Of a DNA stretch of 37,408 nt, positions 16,689 through 23,940 are shown one piece after another. A program made the position numbers and the translations under genes. The notes under the pieces were generated by a model. That model did not search any database, was not told the origin of the DNA, and was given only the letters and a program-made list of their open reading frames with translations. Each line of letters starts with the position of its first letter. Position 1 is the stretch's first letter. The stretch comes from a virus: positions 1 to 37,408 of the IMG/VR virus record IMGVR_UViG_3300009419_000038, one strand, 5' to 3'.

Positions 16689-17234
16689 TTATTTGATAAA
16701 CCAGTTTGAATTAAACGACTCGACAACAATCGAGTCATAAACACTGCCAAAGCTATAACTTGCATCACCACTGATTAATTCACCTGCTGACGATTGCAGT
16801 GTGATTGCGAAGCTTAAGTCTGTGGCAGTGATTTCATAACGCCGCCCATTGCCAATGGCTGCGGACGACGGTAGAAATACGGTGACAGCGTTGTCTTTAG
16901 CAGACACATACACGCTGTAATCTTCTATTCCCAGCACCGCATCACTCGACACGGCGCGACTGGGAACGTATAAATTATTGCTGGCAGCCCCGAAATTAAC
17001 GGCTTGCCAAGTCACTAAATCAGGAGCGAGGAGGTAGTGCCGTAAAGTGTCAGGCACATACACTATCATTCCTGCATCGCGTCTTTCGGGGGGTATCGCG
17101 TCACGGTCAGCAAGACTTTGCAGCCCTGTGACTAATCCACCCTTGCCGCGCCGTGCCTCATGCGTGGCATACACATCGCTCTCGTCGGTTTGCCCCAAAG
17201 GCGCGGCGACGGTTGTATGTCCACGTATCGGCAT
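16689..17234 (-). CDS. Fibre-like virion protein, paralogue 3 of 3
   Basis: 181 residues. The N-terminal half (MPIRGHTTVAAPLGQTDESD, then GLQSLADRDAIPPERRDAG) differs from the two shorter paralogues. The C-terminal half repeats their domain (AVTVFLPSSAAIGNGRRYEI, FAITLQSSAGELISGDASYSF, SIVVESFNSNWFIK). It follows the 303-residue fibre-like protein by 2 bp. The segment ADRDAIPPERRDAGMIVYV is reminiscent of tail-fibre head-binding regions. A head or tail fibre role is likely but unproven. Confidence 0.8.
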   Translation of the reverse strand: MPIRGHTTVAAPLGQTDESDVYATHEARRGKGGLVTGLQSLADRDAIPPERRDAGMIVYVPDTLRHYLLAPDLVTWQAVNFGAASNNLYVPSRAVSSDAVLGIEDYSVYVSAKDNAVTVFLPSSAAIGNGRRYEITATDLSFAITLQSSAGELISGDASYSFGSVYDSIVVESFNSNWFIK

Positions 17235-17236
17235 CG

Positions 17237-18148
17237 TTAAACCCTAATCGTTATCGCCCCATTGAGCTTGTTGAAGCTTCGGTAGACGTTGTAATTCTGT
17301 TCATACCCATACCCATTGGTGGTAAGTACGGAATAAGGCGTGTCGAAACTCACAGGAAAGCCTGTGGACGTATCAATAAAGCCTGTGTCGGGGTTCACTG
17401 TCGCGTAATTTGCGGGGATTGCGATGTATTTGTACACGCCCGCCCCCGCTGCAAAGTTATATGAACCGCTGGCATTGGCTTTCAACACACCCACTAAACT
17501 ACTTAAATCCGCAAGATGTGAATCTGTGCTATTGCCACTGTAAACACGGCTGGCATAAGCAAGACTTGCACTTCGCGTTGCAGTTTTTACCCCCGAATTT
17601 GCCACCAAGGCGAAGTTTGAAACGCTGGTATCTACCACCAAAGTGCGTAGTGCGGGGTCAAGCGGCGTGCCGTTAAGCGTTTGGCTGGTGGGCGCAAGTC
17701 CGCTATAAGCCCATGATAAAGTTACGGCTTGCGAGACGTTGCCGTATTCCAAGACCGCAGGCGAAACCGTGAAACTTGAAATCGAAAAAGTAGGGGGCGG
17801 GGTTTGGATGTGAAACACGCCCCCACTAAGTGATGCGTCAACATTCGCGCCCGAAACTTCCAAGGTCGTGAATGCTCCTAAAGACGTACCATTAAAAGCG
17901 GCTGTGATTGCGCCCGCGCCCGCGCCTTGCGAAGCCGTGGGAACAAGCACAGGGTCAAGCGTCACCACATTACTTAAGCCCGCCACCCAATCGCTGGGAA
18001 GTTCGACCACCGAGTCAGTCGCGGCACATATCGCCATGATTTCGGGCGGGTTTTGTGACGAGTAATTAAACAGGGCGGCTTGCACAGCGGCGGTAATTTG
18101 GCTGCTGTTGGCATCAGGGCATAAGAGGGCGACGCTATCGGTAATCAT
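17237..18148 (-). CDS. Fibre-like structural protein with an Ig-like middle domain
   Basis: 303 residues. Residues about 125-205 look like an Ig-type domain (SPAVLEYGNVSQAVTLSWAY, then LNGTPLDPALRTLVVDTS). The C terminus (YKYIAIPANYATVNPDTGF ... YEQNYNVYRSFNKLNGA) resembles the end of head-fibre or tail-fibre proteins in related phages. Gly, Ser, Thr and Ala dominate elsewhere. It overlaps the exported-protein gene 18145-18483 by ATGA and precedes the three paralogues, forming a four-gene surface-protein block. Confidence 0.8.
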   Translation of the reverse strand: MITDSVALLCPDANSSQITAAVQAALFNYSSQNPPEIMAICAATDSVVELPSDWVAGLSNVVTLDPVLVPTASQGAGAGAITAAFNGTSLGAFTTLEVSGANVDASLSGGVFHIQTPPPTFSISSFTVSPAVLEYGNVSQAVTLSWAYSGLAPTSQTLNGTPLDPALRTLVVDTSVSNFALVANSGVKTATRSASLAYASRVYSGNSTDSHLADLSSLVGVLKANASGSYNFAAGAGVYKYIAIPANYATVNPDTGFIDTSTGFPVSFDTPYSVLTTNGYGYEQNYNVYRSFNKLNGAITIRV

Positions 18149-18483
18149 TTTTTAATGACCACATCTTTACAGACAATCTCAGAGCTAATCGTAATCTTTG
18201 CGAGTAATTCCTTGGTCTTGGGATGCCGCAAAAATAGGTTGTCTAGCTTGCAGTTGTTCGCCGCCTCTTTGGCTGTAACCACGCCCGCCGTGCGTTCCAC
18301 TTCGACAATTGCGTCTCTAAGGGTTGGGTAAAAATTATCAGTTATCACTGGGCCTGTAGCGGGCATAGTTAAGTGATACTCATGATTCATCCAGCAGTAA
18401 TTGCCGTTAAGCTCGTAAGCACTGGCTTGATAACTGGCAAGCAGCATCATTAAGGCGATTAGGATTTGCTTAAGTTGCTTCAT
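18145..18483 (-). CDS. Small exported protein inside the virion operon
   Basis: 112 residues starting with a clear signal peptide (MKQLKQILIALMMLLASYQ, likely cleaved after ASA at about 22). The mature part is about 90 residues with three cysteines (in NYCWMN, NNCKLD and VCKDV) and a basic C terminus (VVIKK). The start overlaps the preceding gene by 14 bp and the stop overlaps the next by 4 bp, so it is expressed with virion genes. It matches no known family. A late-expressed periplasmic protein could act in lysis, in blocking entry of other phages, or as a secreted accessory. Confidence 0.8.
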   Translation of the reverse strand: MKQLKQILIALMMLLASYQASAYELNGNYCWMNHEYHLTMPATGPVITDNFYPTLRDAIVEVERTAGVVTAKEAANNCKLDNLFLRHPKTKELLAKITISSEIVCKDVVIKK

Positions 18484-18679
18484 TTTTCACTCCTTTTTCA
18501 GGTGGCAAAACTTCTACGATCAACATTTTTTCACTTTGCAAGACCGACAACTGTTCAGGCGTGACTGTGGTTTCCTTACGTTCCGCAGTCCACACTTGCC
18601 CCGCCCGTCGAAAGCCTTCGTTGCGGCTGGTGACAGCCACTTTAATTTCAACTTCTTTGATTTCAGTTTCTTTAGCCAT
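18470..18679 (-). CDS. FluMu-type small head-operon protein
   Basis: 69 residues. The pattern VAVTSRNEGFRRAGQVW, a T-rich turn, then EQLSVLQSEKMLIVEVL matches the short domain seen at the start of FluMu (HI1506-like) Mu-type prophage proteins. It directly follows the major capsid gene by 10 bp, as in other Mu relatives. The function is not established; a capsid or head-completion accessory is likely. Confidence 0.78.
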   Translation of the reverse strand: MAKETEIKEVEIKVAVTSRNEGFRRAGQVWTAERKETTVTPEQLSVLQSEKMLIVEVLPPEKGVKNEAT

Positions 18680-18689
18680 TTTCTGAACC

Positions 18690-19601
18690 CTATTGCATCC
18701 ACTCGACCATTAAAGTCGGCACGCTTTGAAACCACGGGTTTGATGCACCGCTATCTAACTTGTCGCTATTAATTAACTTCTTCACGGCGTACTCGTTAGT
18801 AGGCCCATACACCAATAAAGACGGGATAACAGGGAGCGGATTACCATCGGGGCGGCGTTGCGTCATCATGGCAGTGCGAGCAGCTCTGTAACTGTCAGCC
18901 GTCAATTCCGCTTTGCTGCCAAGTGCGAGCTGGTGGAATCCATAGCCTGCGTTGTAACGCACGCGAACCCCATACAGGTGTTCATCACGCATAAACACGT
19001 TGTCATCTTCAGGCTTGTTCTGTGCTGCGAACTCAACTGTGCTGCGATTTTGCATAATGAAGGGGCGCATAAAATTGCGGCGTAAATCAAGCAATAACCA
19101 AGGAGGAGATGAGCCAGCTTGAACATTTGAATAAGAGATTTCAGCTTTATTAGCGGCATATCCCACATGATCAGCATCAAAAAAATACTGTCCGTCGTAT
19201 GCCAGCCCACCCGTTGCATCGAAACCGCCTAAGATTTTTGCAAACATCATTTCATCGGGGTGCATGGCAGCAGCTTCGCCTTGCATACGGAATACGTTGC
19301 CATACAAATTAATGGCATCGTCTTCGATGGCAGTGCGTTTGACAGCAATCGTGTTTTCAAAAGTCTTGTTTTTGACGGTATAAGGGACACTGGAAAGATT
19401 ATTAATAACCCGTTGTCCTACAAATTCGCGCAAGCCGGGAAACATTTCTAACCAGCCATAATTTTCCTCGGCGTGCTTAGATTGGGTTTCCATTGCGATT
19501 TTTGCCCAATAAGTATTGGGGAGATATGAGTTAAGACCGTCAATAAGCGCGGTGTTGAACCCATTTTCGAGCGATTTCAGTAAATTTGGTGTGACCTGCA
19601 T
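18690..19601 (-). CDS. Major capsid protein, Mu gpT-like
   Basis: 303 residues, the usual size for the gpT family. It begins MQVTPNLLKSLENGFNTALI and holds the family pattern YWAKIAMETQSKHAEENYGW and FVGQRVINNLSSVPYTVKNK, then a middle AAMHPDEMMFAKILGGFDA and a C terminus with LLVYGPTNEYAVKKL. It forms the icosahedral shell. The start overlaps the decoration-protein stop by one base (TAATG), and the protease/scaffold gene lies just upstream, the standard order. Confidence 0.95.
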   Translation of the reverse strand: MQVTPNLLKSLENGFNTALIDGLNSYLPNTYWAKIAMETQSKHAEENYGWLEMFPGLREFVGQRVINNLSSVPYTVKNKTFENTIAVKRTAIEDDAINLYGNVFRMQGEAAAMHPDEMMFAKILGGFDATGGLAYDGQYFFDADHVGYAANKAEISYSNVQAGSSPPWLLLDLRRNFMRPFIMQNRSTVEFAAQNKPEDDNVFMRDEHLYGVRVRYNAGYGFHQLALGSKAELTADSYRAARTAMMTQRRPDGNPLPVIPSLLVYGPTNEYAVKKLINSDKLDSGASNPWFQSVPTLMVEWMQ

Positions 19602-20023
19602 TATAAATACTCCAATCCTTGTGCTACCCAGACCTGATTGCCTTCAATCTTAACGACTTTCCCCGCTTTGCTACGTCCCGATGAGGACTTGCCTACGGTA
19701 TGGTCGTCTACGGCATAGCAATCTAAGCCGACATCTGCCTGTGTTAATGCGTCTGTGCTGGTGTTGTTGTCCCAATTGAAGATAAAGTTATTCAGGATTA
19801 ACCCTGTCAGTGCGCCATCAATGCCGCCCGTGTTGTCATAAGAGTCTTCAGCCCGCCCCAATACAAGCAAACCTGTGGCAGCAGTTGCGGGAACTAAATA
19901 ACCTGTTTGCAGCGCAACCATTGCGCCTTGATAAATCACGGCATTTGCTTTAACGGGGAAATCAAGTAATTCGTCACTGCCTAAGCGACGGGTTTTAACG
20001 CGGGGTGCTGTTAATCCAGGCAT
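19601..20023 (-). CDS. Putative capsid decoration protein
   Basis: 140 residues, starting MPGLTAPRVKTRRLGSDEL. The segment FPVKANAVIYQGAMVALQTG, followed by a GLLVLGRAEDSYDN stretch, is typical of small beta-rich decoration proteins that stabilise phage capsids (DUF2190-like pattern). It lies between the protease/scaffold and the major capsid, 2 bp after the former and overlapping the latter. GGGAG lies about 10 bp upstream of the start. Confidence 0.8.
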   Translation of the reverse strand: MPGLTAPRVKTRRLGSDELLDFPVKANAVIYQGAMVALQTGYLVPATAATGLLVLGRAEDSYDNTGGIDGALTGLILNNFIFNWDNNTSTDALTQADVGLDCYAVDDHTVGKSSSGRSKAGKVVKIEGNQVWVAQGLEYL

Positions 20024-20025
20024 GA

Positions 20026-21033
20026 CTAAGTTCTCCCTTGTTTAGTCTTCAAAAATGATTCCTCTGAAAGCCCCATGCTTCTGCACACCGCTCTGTCGTC
20101 ATCACTCATTTCGACTTTTGAAGTGGCGGCAGCATTACTCCCACCCGTTTGGGATTGCGTAAGGGCAGCAATTTCGGGGGCATCGGATAAAAATGCTTTT
20201 AAAGCCACCGATGTTTGGGTTTGCGCCCATTTTCTAAGTCCGGGAGTCGAAAGCTTTGCGGGGTTATCCGTAATCAAGCGGTCACGTACATCTGCATCAC
20301 GTTCGGCACGCAAAGCAGCGACTTCTTTGGCTAATTCGGTTTTTAAATCATCCTCAGCTTTACATGCAGCAGGGTCTGTCTTATCGACTGGTTTATCTTT
20401 TGCGGCAGCGGCGGCAGCATCAGCGGCGGCTTGTTGAAGTTGCTTAACAGCCTCCTCAACGGCTGCATCATCAGACCCCTCCGGGAGTTCGAGCTGTGCA
20501 ATTAATTTTGCGAGTAAATCCATAGAATTATCCTGTGGGTTAATCAATTGACTTGCCGCCGCCACCACGGCTTGCATACCGTCAAGGGCGGGGGTGTTGG
20601 TCAGGGCAACACTAAGCAGCTCCAAAACCTTTCCCGTTTTGGGGTCGTAGCGGAACACTGGGGAGATATAACGATATTCGTCGGCTTTTAAAAATTCGGT
20701 AGCGCGGGCTGTCCATTTGGCAGAAACCACATACATCCCATCATCACGCCATTCCAGAGCCGCCCCACTAAACCAGCCAGCAGCGGGCGCGGGTTGTCCG
20801 TTTTGGGCAGACAACATGCCTTGATGCTCATAATCAATTTCAAAATCATTGATTTTCGCTTTGGCTTGGGCGACCAAAGCGGCGGGGTCGTCAACTATCC
20901 AGCCTTCGCAGTCTTTGGGGCGACCGTCAGTGGCGCGAAACCGCCCAGCGGGGAAAAGCTGAAACGCCGCTGCTGAATCTGAGTTAAGCCGACAGAGTGC
21001 TATGCCGATTTTGGAGTGTGATTTCGTGTTCAT
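20026..21033 (-). CDS. Head maturation protease and scaffold, Mu gpI-like
   Basis: 335 residues. The N-terminal protease region (about 1-150) contains DFEIDYEHQGMLSAQNGQ and PAPAAGWFSGAALEWRDDG, characteristic of Mu-type proteases, with an H in DYEHQ as a catalytic candidate. The C-terminal half is helical and rich in Ala, Gln and Lys (VEEAVKQLQQAAADAAAAA), as expected of a scaffold that is later degraded. It is the first gene of the left late operon. The candidate late promoter motif lies 31 bp upstream (21065-21085). CRISPR spacer 216-250 matches 20618-20652 of this gene. Confidence 0.93.
   Translation of the reverse strand: MNTKSHSKIGIALCRLNSDSAAAFQLFPAGRFRATDGRPKDCEGWIVDDPAALVAQAKAKINDFEIDYEHQGMLSAQNGQPAPAAGWFSGAALEWRDDGMYVVSAKWTARATEFLKADEYRYISPVFRYDPKTGKVLELLSVALTNTPALDGMQAVVAAASQLINPQDNSMDLLAKLIAQLELPEGSDDAAVEEAVKQLQQAAADAAAAAAKDKPVDKTDPAACKAEDDLKTELAKEVAALRAERDADVRDRLITDNPAKLSTPGLRKWAQTQTSVALKAFLSDAPEIAALTQSQTGGSNAAATSKVEMSDDDRAVCRSMGLSEESFLKTKQGRT
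20618..20652 (-). other. Protospacer matched by CRISPR spacer 216-250
   Basis: 29 of 35 bases match, within the protease/scaffold gene. The protein reads RYDPKTGKVLE here and RYDTKTGKVLE in the spacer. The plus-strand bases after the match are GAA, i.e. a TTC PAM. The first 9 PAM-proximal bases are identical. Confidence 0.9.
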
Positions 21034-21064
21034 GGCTGCATTTTGACAAGCCAGAAAGCAAAGA

Positions 21065-21085
21065 AAAAAGACGAGATTGTCCTGT
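21065..21085 (-). promoter_or_regulatory. Shared late-operon motif, copy 1 (putative late promoter or activator site)
   Basis: The plus-strand core AAAGACGAGATTGTCCTGT occurs 31 bp upstream of the first gene of the left late operon. The same 21 bp, with one change (A for G), lies at 36184-36204 upstream of the right late operon. Two matching sites at the heads of two split late operons suggest joint control, probably by the Mor-like protein at 30342-30653. No strong -10 box is apparent, as expected for an activator-dependent promoter. Confidence 0.55.
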
Positions 21086-21145
21086 TGACTATTTTGTCAG
21101 CAAGATTTTGGCGGGGCGGGGGTAAACCTGAAGTTAAAGACTGCG

Positions 21146-21174
21146 AAAAAGGCTTTTATAAAACTTTATAAAAG
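21146..21174 (-). terminator. Putative terminator after the exported-protein gene
   Basis: The inverted repeat CTTTTATAA / TTATAAAAG (21153-21174, 4-nt loop) is followed on the minus strand by CC and five T residues (21146-21150). It lies about 55 bp after the stop of 21228-21998 and ahead of the late promoter motif, so it would separate repressor-operon transcripts from the late operon. The stem is AT-rich. Confidence 0.5.
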
Positions 21175-21227
21175 GGGTCTAGCGGTAAAGTAGGGGGATT
21201 GGGTAGGATTGGGGCTTAGAAACGCTT

Positions 21228-21998
21228 CTAGGGCGTTTTAGGGGGTTGTGATTTTTTGGCAAGTTCTAGGGCTGATACATATTGTGCAACATAATACGCA
21301 ATGCCTTTGGTGACATCGCTATCATTACCCGTAAACATAGACACTCCCATCTCGCCAACAGCGGCTTGCGCTCGTTCGCCCAGTGCTTTATCTGTGGGTT
21401 CTGAACTATTTAATAGCTTTTCAATGTTTGTTTTAGGATTTATCACGCCTGCGCTTGCTACAGTTATCTTGGATATAGCAACAGATGCAGCACTGAGTAA
21501 TCCGCTGGATAGGTATTTCTGAATGCGGGGCGATAATTCTGCAATTTCAATAATCCTATCTGCCACGGTTTGCGCTGTCCCCATGCCAATTCTTTGGATT
21601 TCACGCGACTTGGATTTACTAAGAACATCACGCATTTCGCCAGACTCGCTAGCTAATAATTCTTTGTGTTCCTTCTCTGCTTTCATGGTGGCTTCTTTGG
21701 CTTTGTATGCCTCCCAATCCGCAGTTTGTTGCTTTTGAATTGCCGCTTTGTTTTGTAAAAACTGGCGGGTTTCAGGGAGTGAGTAATCGTAGCAACCTAA
21801 CGAATTTGATTCTTGCCAAATGCACACCACTTTAGGAGGCTTTCCCCATGACTCTGGCGGCTCGCCTGCCCAAATTTTGACTCCTGTGTAAGGTGAATAC
21901 CACTCATATAAGTAGGTTTGTGGTTTTGGGGGTGGTGTTTCCTCAGCAAAAACAGCCTGCGCAAACATCACCCCAACCAATAAACTAACACCCCGCAT
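21228..21998 (-). CDS. Exported protein co-transcribed with the repressor (lysogenic conversion candidate)
   Basis: 256 residues. A signal peptide (MRGVSLLVGVMFAQAVFA, cleavage expected before EE) leads into a P-rich stretch, then an aromatic domain (YLYEWYSPYTGVKIWAG, two cysteines in VVCIWQ and LGCYDYS), a charged coiled-coil segment (about 90-135, YKAKEATMKAEKEHKELL) and a small, Ala/Ser-rich helical C-terminal part (SGLLSAASVAISKITVAS). The start directly follows the repressor stop without a gap, so it should be made in the lysogen. No family is recognised. Superinfection exclusion at the envelope is a reasonable guess from this context. Confidence 0.8.
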   Translation of the reverse strand: MRGVSLLVGVMFAQAVFAEETPPPKPQTYLYEWYSPYTGVKIWAGEPPESWGKPPKVVCIWQESNSLGCYDYSLPETRQFLQNKAAIQKQQTADWEAYKAKEATMKAEKEHKELLASESGEMRDVLSKSKSREIQRIGMGTAQTVADRIIEIAELSPRIQKYLSSGLLSAASVAISKITVASAGVINPKTNIEKLLNSSEPTDKALGERAQAAVGEMGVSMFTGNDSDVTKGIAYYVAQYVSALELAKKSQPPKTP

Positions 21999-22325
21999 TT
22001 ATCGTAAACCTCTCATTCGCTTGACCACAACCAAGGCATCACCTACCTGCTTATAAATCATCTCTAGCGTGTCCTCTAATTCGCACATTTTGATTTCATC
22101 TGTCGCTTTTTCGACAGAAACTGACGATTCCACACCAGTTATAATGTATTGAACGTTTGTTCCTACCTTGGCAATTGCTTCCCAATATTCAGTTTTCGGC
22201 TTACGAATATCATTCTCGTAATTATACTGGGCGCGTTCAGTTACCCCAGCTATCTTGCTGATTTCACTAGAGTCATAACCCAATCTAAGCATCTCTTTTT
22301 TAATTCTGCTGCCTACCGTGCTCAT
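21999..22325 (-). CDS. Lysogeny repressor, helix-turn-helix protein
   Basis: 108 residues from the ATG at 22325 with AAGGAG 8 bp upstream; a longer reading upstream would run through the operator region. Residues about 1-60 form an XRE-type helix-turn-helix (VGSRIKKEMLRLGYDSSEIS, then KIAGVTERAQYNYENDIRKP). Next comes the short segment VGTNVQYIITGV found after the HTH in many Mu-like and lambdoid regulators, then a helical tail for dimerisation. It is divergent from the early operon, and the palindromes at 22344-22380 are its probable operators. It has no LexA-like self-cleavage domain, so induction would differ from the RecA route. Confidence 0.88.
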   Translation of the reverse strand: MSTVGSRIKKEMLRLGYDSSEISKIAGVTERAQYNYENDIRKPKTEYWEAIAKVGTNVQYIITGVESSVSVEKATDEIKMCELEDTLEMIYKQVGDALVVVKRMRGLR

Positions 22326-22343
22326 TTTTGCACTCCTTTTACC

Positions 22344-22357
22344 AGAACAATTGTTCT
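22344..22357. promoter_or_regulatory. Operator 1: perfect 14-bp palindrome
   Basis: AGAACAATTGTTCT is perfectly symmetrical. It lies between the repressor start and the early promoter and ends on the first base of the early -35 box. The second copy of the AGAAC/GTTCT arms is 23 bp away, centre to centre. Confidence 0.75.
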
Positions 22358-22385
22358 TGACTGCTAAGAACGTTTGTTCTAATAT
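22357..22385 (+). promoter_or_regulatory. Early promoter (sigma70-like)
   Basis: TTGACT (22357-22362) and TAATAT (22380-22385) are separated by exactly 17 bp and point towards the Ner-like gene at 22423. Both operator palindromes overlap this promoter. Transcription would start near 22392, leaving a leader of about 30 nt. Confidence 0.8.
22367..22380. promoter_or_regulatory. Operator 2, inside the early promoter
   Basis: AGAACGTTTGTTCT has the same 5-bp arms (AGAAC/GTTCT) as operator 1. It fills the spacer between the -35 and -10 boxes of the early promoter, so a bound repressor would directly block RNA polymerase. Confidence 0.72.
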
Positions 22386-22392
22386 ATCAATC

Positions 22393-22415
22393 ACTGTACC
22401 AATATTCACTACAGT
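22393..22415. promoter_or_regulatory. Inverted repeat just after the early start site
   Basis: ACTGTA (22393-22398) and TACAGT (22410-22415) form 6-bp arms 11 bp apart, between the early promoter and the first early gene. Its arms differ from the AGAAC/GTTCT operators, so it may bind the Ner-like protein or lie in the repressor promoter region. Confidence 0.45.
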
Positions 22416-22422
22416 ATAACAA

Positions 22423-22653
22423 ATGAACCAGCTATTAACCGAAGTCAAAAAAGCTCTAAAAAATGAGCGGTATTGTGTGTACTCATTTGCTCAATACCAC
22501 GGTTTCAACCCGAGAACAGTTGAAGCTACATTACGTCGTGTTACTTGCCGAAATTCACCCCCGAAAGGTGAACTAGGAAAAGAGATTGTTAGAAAAATAC
22601 ATGAAGTAACAGGCTATGACCTCCTAAGTAAATTAGGGGGAGGGCATGGCTGA
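22423..22653 (+). CDS. Ner-like early DNA-binding regulator
   Basis: 76 residues, basic. It opens MNQLLTEVKKALKNERYCV and contains a helix-turn-helix-like stretch (SFAQYHGFNPRTVEATLRRV, about 21-40). It is the first gene of the early operon, divergent from the repressor, which is the position of Ner in Mu; Ner turns down early and repressor transcription during lytic growth. No good ribosome site precedes the ATG. The name is by position and size rather than a clear family match. Confidence 0.72.
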   Translation: MNQLLTEVKKALKNERYCVYSFAQYHGFNPRTVEATLRRVTCRNSPPKGELGKEIVRKIHEVTGYDLLSKLGGGHG

Positions 22654-22942
22654 TTACACCAACGCATCGCAACAAAGAGTCCTAACAATACTAGCGTCCT
22701 TGACTGGACATGAATTAGACGGGCTTACGATTACACAGATAGCGTTGATGACAGAGAGTAGTGCCGTGCAAGTGACAAGGGATTTATACAACTTGGAATT
22801 GCAAGGGTTTGTGGAAAGAGAAGGGGACAGGTGGCGGCACGGGAAAGCAGTATTGGATATGTTCCGTGCGTATTCAGCCAGTTTAAAAATGTCCATAGAA
22901 AAAACTTTAGCGGAATCACTAAGGGTTATTAAATCATCATGA
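22646..22942 (+). CDS. Winged-helix regulator of the early operon
   Basis: 98 residues. Residues about 8-65 read as a winged helix of the MarR/IclR type (RVLTILASLTGHELDGLTIT, then MTESSAVQVTRDLYNLELQG and a wing, FVEREGDRWRHG). A C-terminal helix follows. It overlaps the Ner-like gene by 8 bp, with GGGGGAGGGC before the ATG. It is probably a transcription regulator or DNA-binding accessory; its target is unknown. Confidence 0.75.
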   Translation: MADYTNASQQRVLTILASLTGHELDGLTITQIALMTESSAVQVTRDLYNLELQGFVEREGDRWRHGKAVLDMFRAYSASLKMSIEKTLAESLRVIKSS

Positions 22943-22989
22943 CGGATGACGAATACAGAAAATCGCAAGTCGATATTGAGGAGGTAATC

Positions 22990-23937
22990 ATGGCAAGACC
23001 GAAACAAACTATTCCGCAGGCAATTGAGCCGATTCCAATGGATGAGGTAATCAATCCTAAACAAGCACAAGCGGATCGCGATATAGCAAATCAGCTTATT
23101 GGTCGCATTCAATTAGCTCGTGGTGTTGCAAATCTGCTAACGGTTAGCAGTTTAACCGACATCAAAAGAGTAAAGGAACTCAAGCTTTACAAGGGGTTGC
23201 CTAGAAAGTCAACAAATGGCGAACTGCTAACGGTTAGCACTTTTGAGGAATTTTGTGACGAGCTAGGTTATAGCCGCCAAAAAATAGACCAAGACTTGCT
23301 AAACCTAGAGGCATTTGGAAGCGAAGCCCTTGAGTCAATGCAGCAAATAGGTCTCGGTTTACGTGACCTTCGCAAGCTTAGACAGATGCCAGACGAAGAC
23401 AGAAACCTAGTGATTGAGCAAGTCACAGTAGACACTGGAGATAAAGAGGCGGTCAAGGAATCTATTTTGGAATTGCTTGAAACTCAGTCAAAAAAGCACG
23501 AGCGCGAAAAAGCAGAACTTAAAGCCAAAGCCGAAAATGCAGAACGTGCTTTAGAAGTTAAGGATAAAGTCATCGCCCAAAAAACCGCTGAGATTCAAAA
23601 ACGCGATAAAACCGTAGCTGAATTAGAAGCCGCCAATGCGGTATTACTGGGGAATGATAACGGCGTAGACGGGATTGATGTCCTTAACAATAAGCTCGCT
23701 GACAAACTGTCTAGCTTGGTTAATAGCGTCTTATCTGTAGACATGATGCGGTTGAGAAAACAGATTATTGAGATTCAACAAGCCAACGCCCCCGAACATA
23801 TCCAATTGCAATGTGGACAAGCGGTGGTGATGTTGATTGCAGAATTGCAGTCAATGCAAGTCGAGTATCAATTAGAAGTGCCAAGCGTCATGAATACGTC
23901 TTGGATGGACAACATCCCCGACGACGTACAGGACTAG
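22990..23937 (+). CDS. Early coiled-coil protein of unknown function (CRISPR-targeted)
   Basis: 315 residues from the ATG at 22990, which has GAGGAGGT 4 bp upstream; an in-frame ATG at 22939 overlapping the previous stop (ATGA) is an alternative. A DNA-binding-like region (FEEFCDELGYSRQKIDQDL) is followed by IGLGLRDLRKLRQMPDEDR and a long charged coiled coil (about 160-225, KHEREKAELKAKAENAERAL), with a helical C-terminal part. It stands just before the transposase, 3 bp apart. Spacer 504-538 matches 23360-23394 of this gene. The function is not known; it may act in target choice or replication. Confidence 0.82.
   Translation: MARPKQTIPQAIEPIPMDEVINPKQAQADRDIANQLIGRIQLARGVANLLTVSSLTDIKRVKELKLYKGLPRKSTNGELLTVSTFEEFCDELGYSRQKIDQDLLNLEAFGSEALESMQQIGLGLRDLRKLRQMPDEDRNLVIEQVTVDTGDKEAVKESILELLETQSKKHEREKAELKAKAENAERALEVKDKVIAQKTAEIQKRDKTVAELEAANAVLLGNDNGVDGIDVLNNKLADKLSSLVNSVLSVDMMRLRKQIIEIQQANAPEHIQLQCGQAVVMLIAELQSMQVEYQLEVPSVMNTSWMDNIPDDVQD
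23360..23394 (-). other. Protospacer matched by CRISPR spacer 504-538
   Basis: 29 of 35 bases match, in the early coiled-coil gene. The encoded RDLRKLRQMPD is RDLRRLRQMPD in the spacer. The flank is GAA (TTC PAM). Mismatches fall at PAM-proximal positions 1, 4, 19, 20, 34 and 35. Confidence 0.88.
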
Positions 23938-23940
23938 CAC

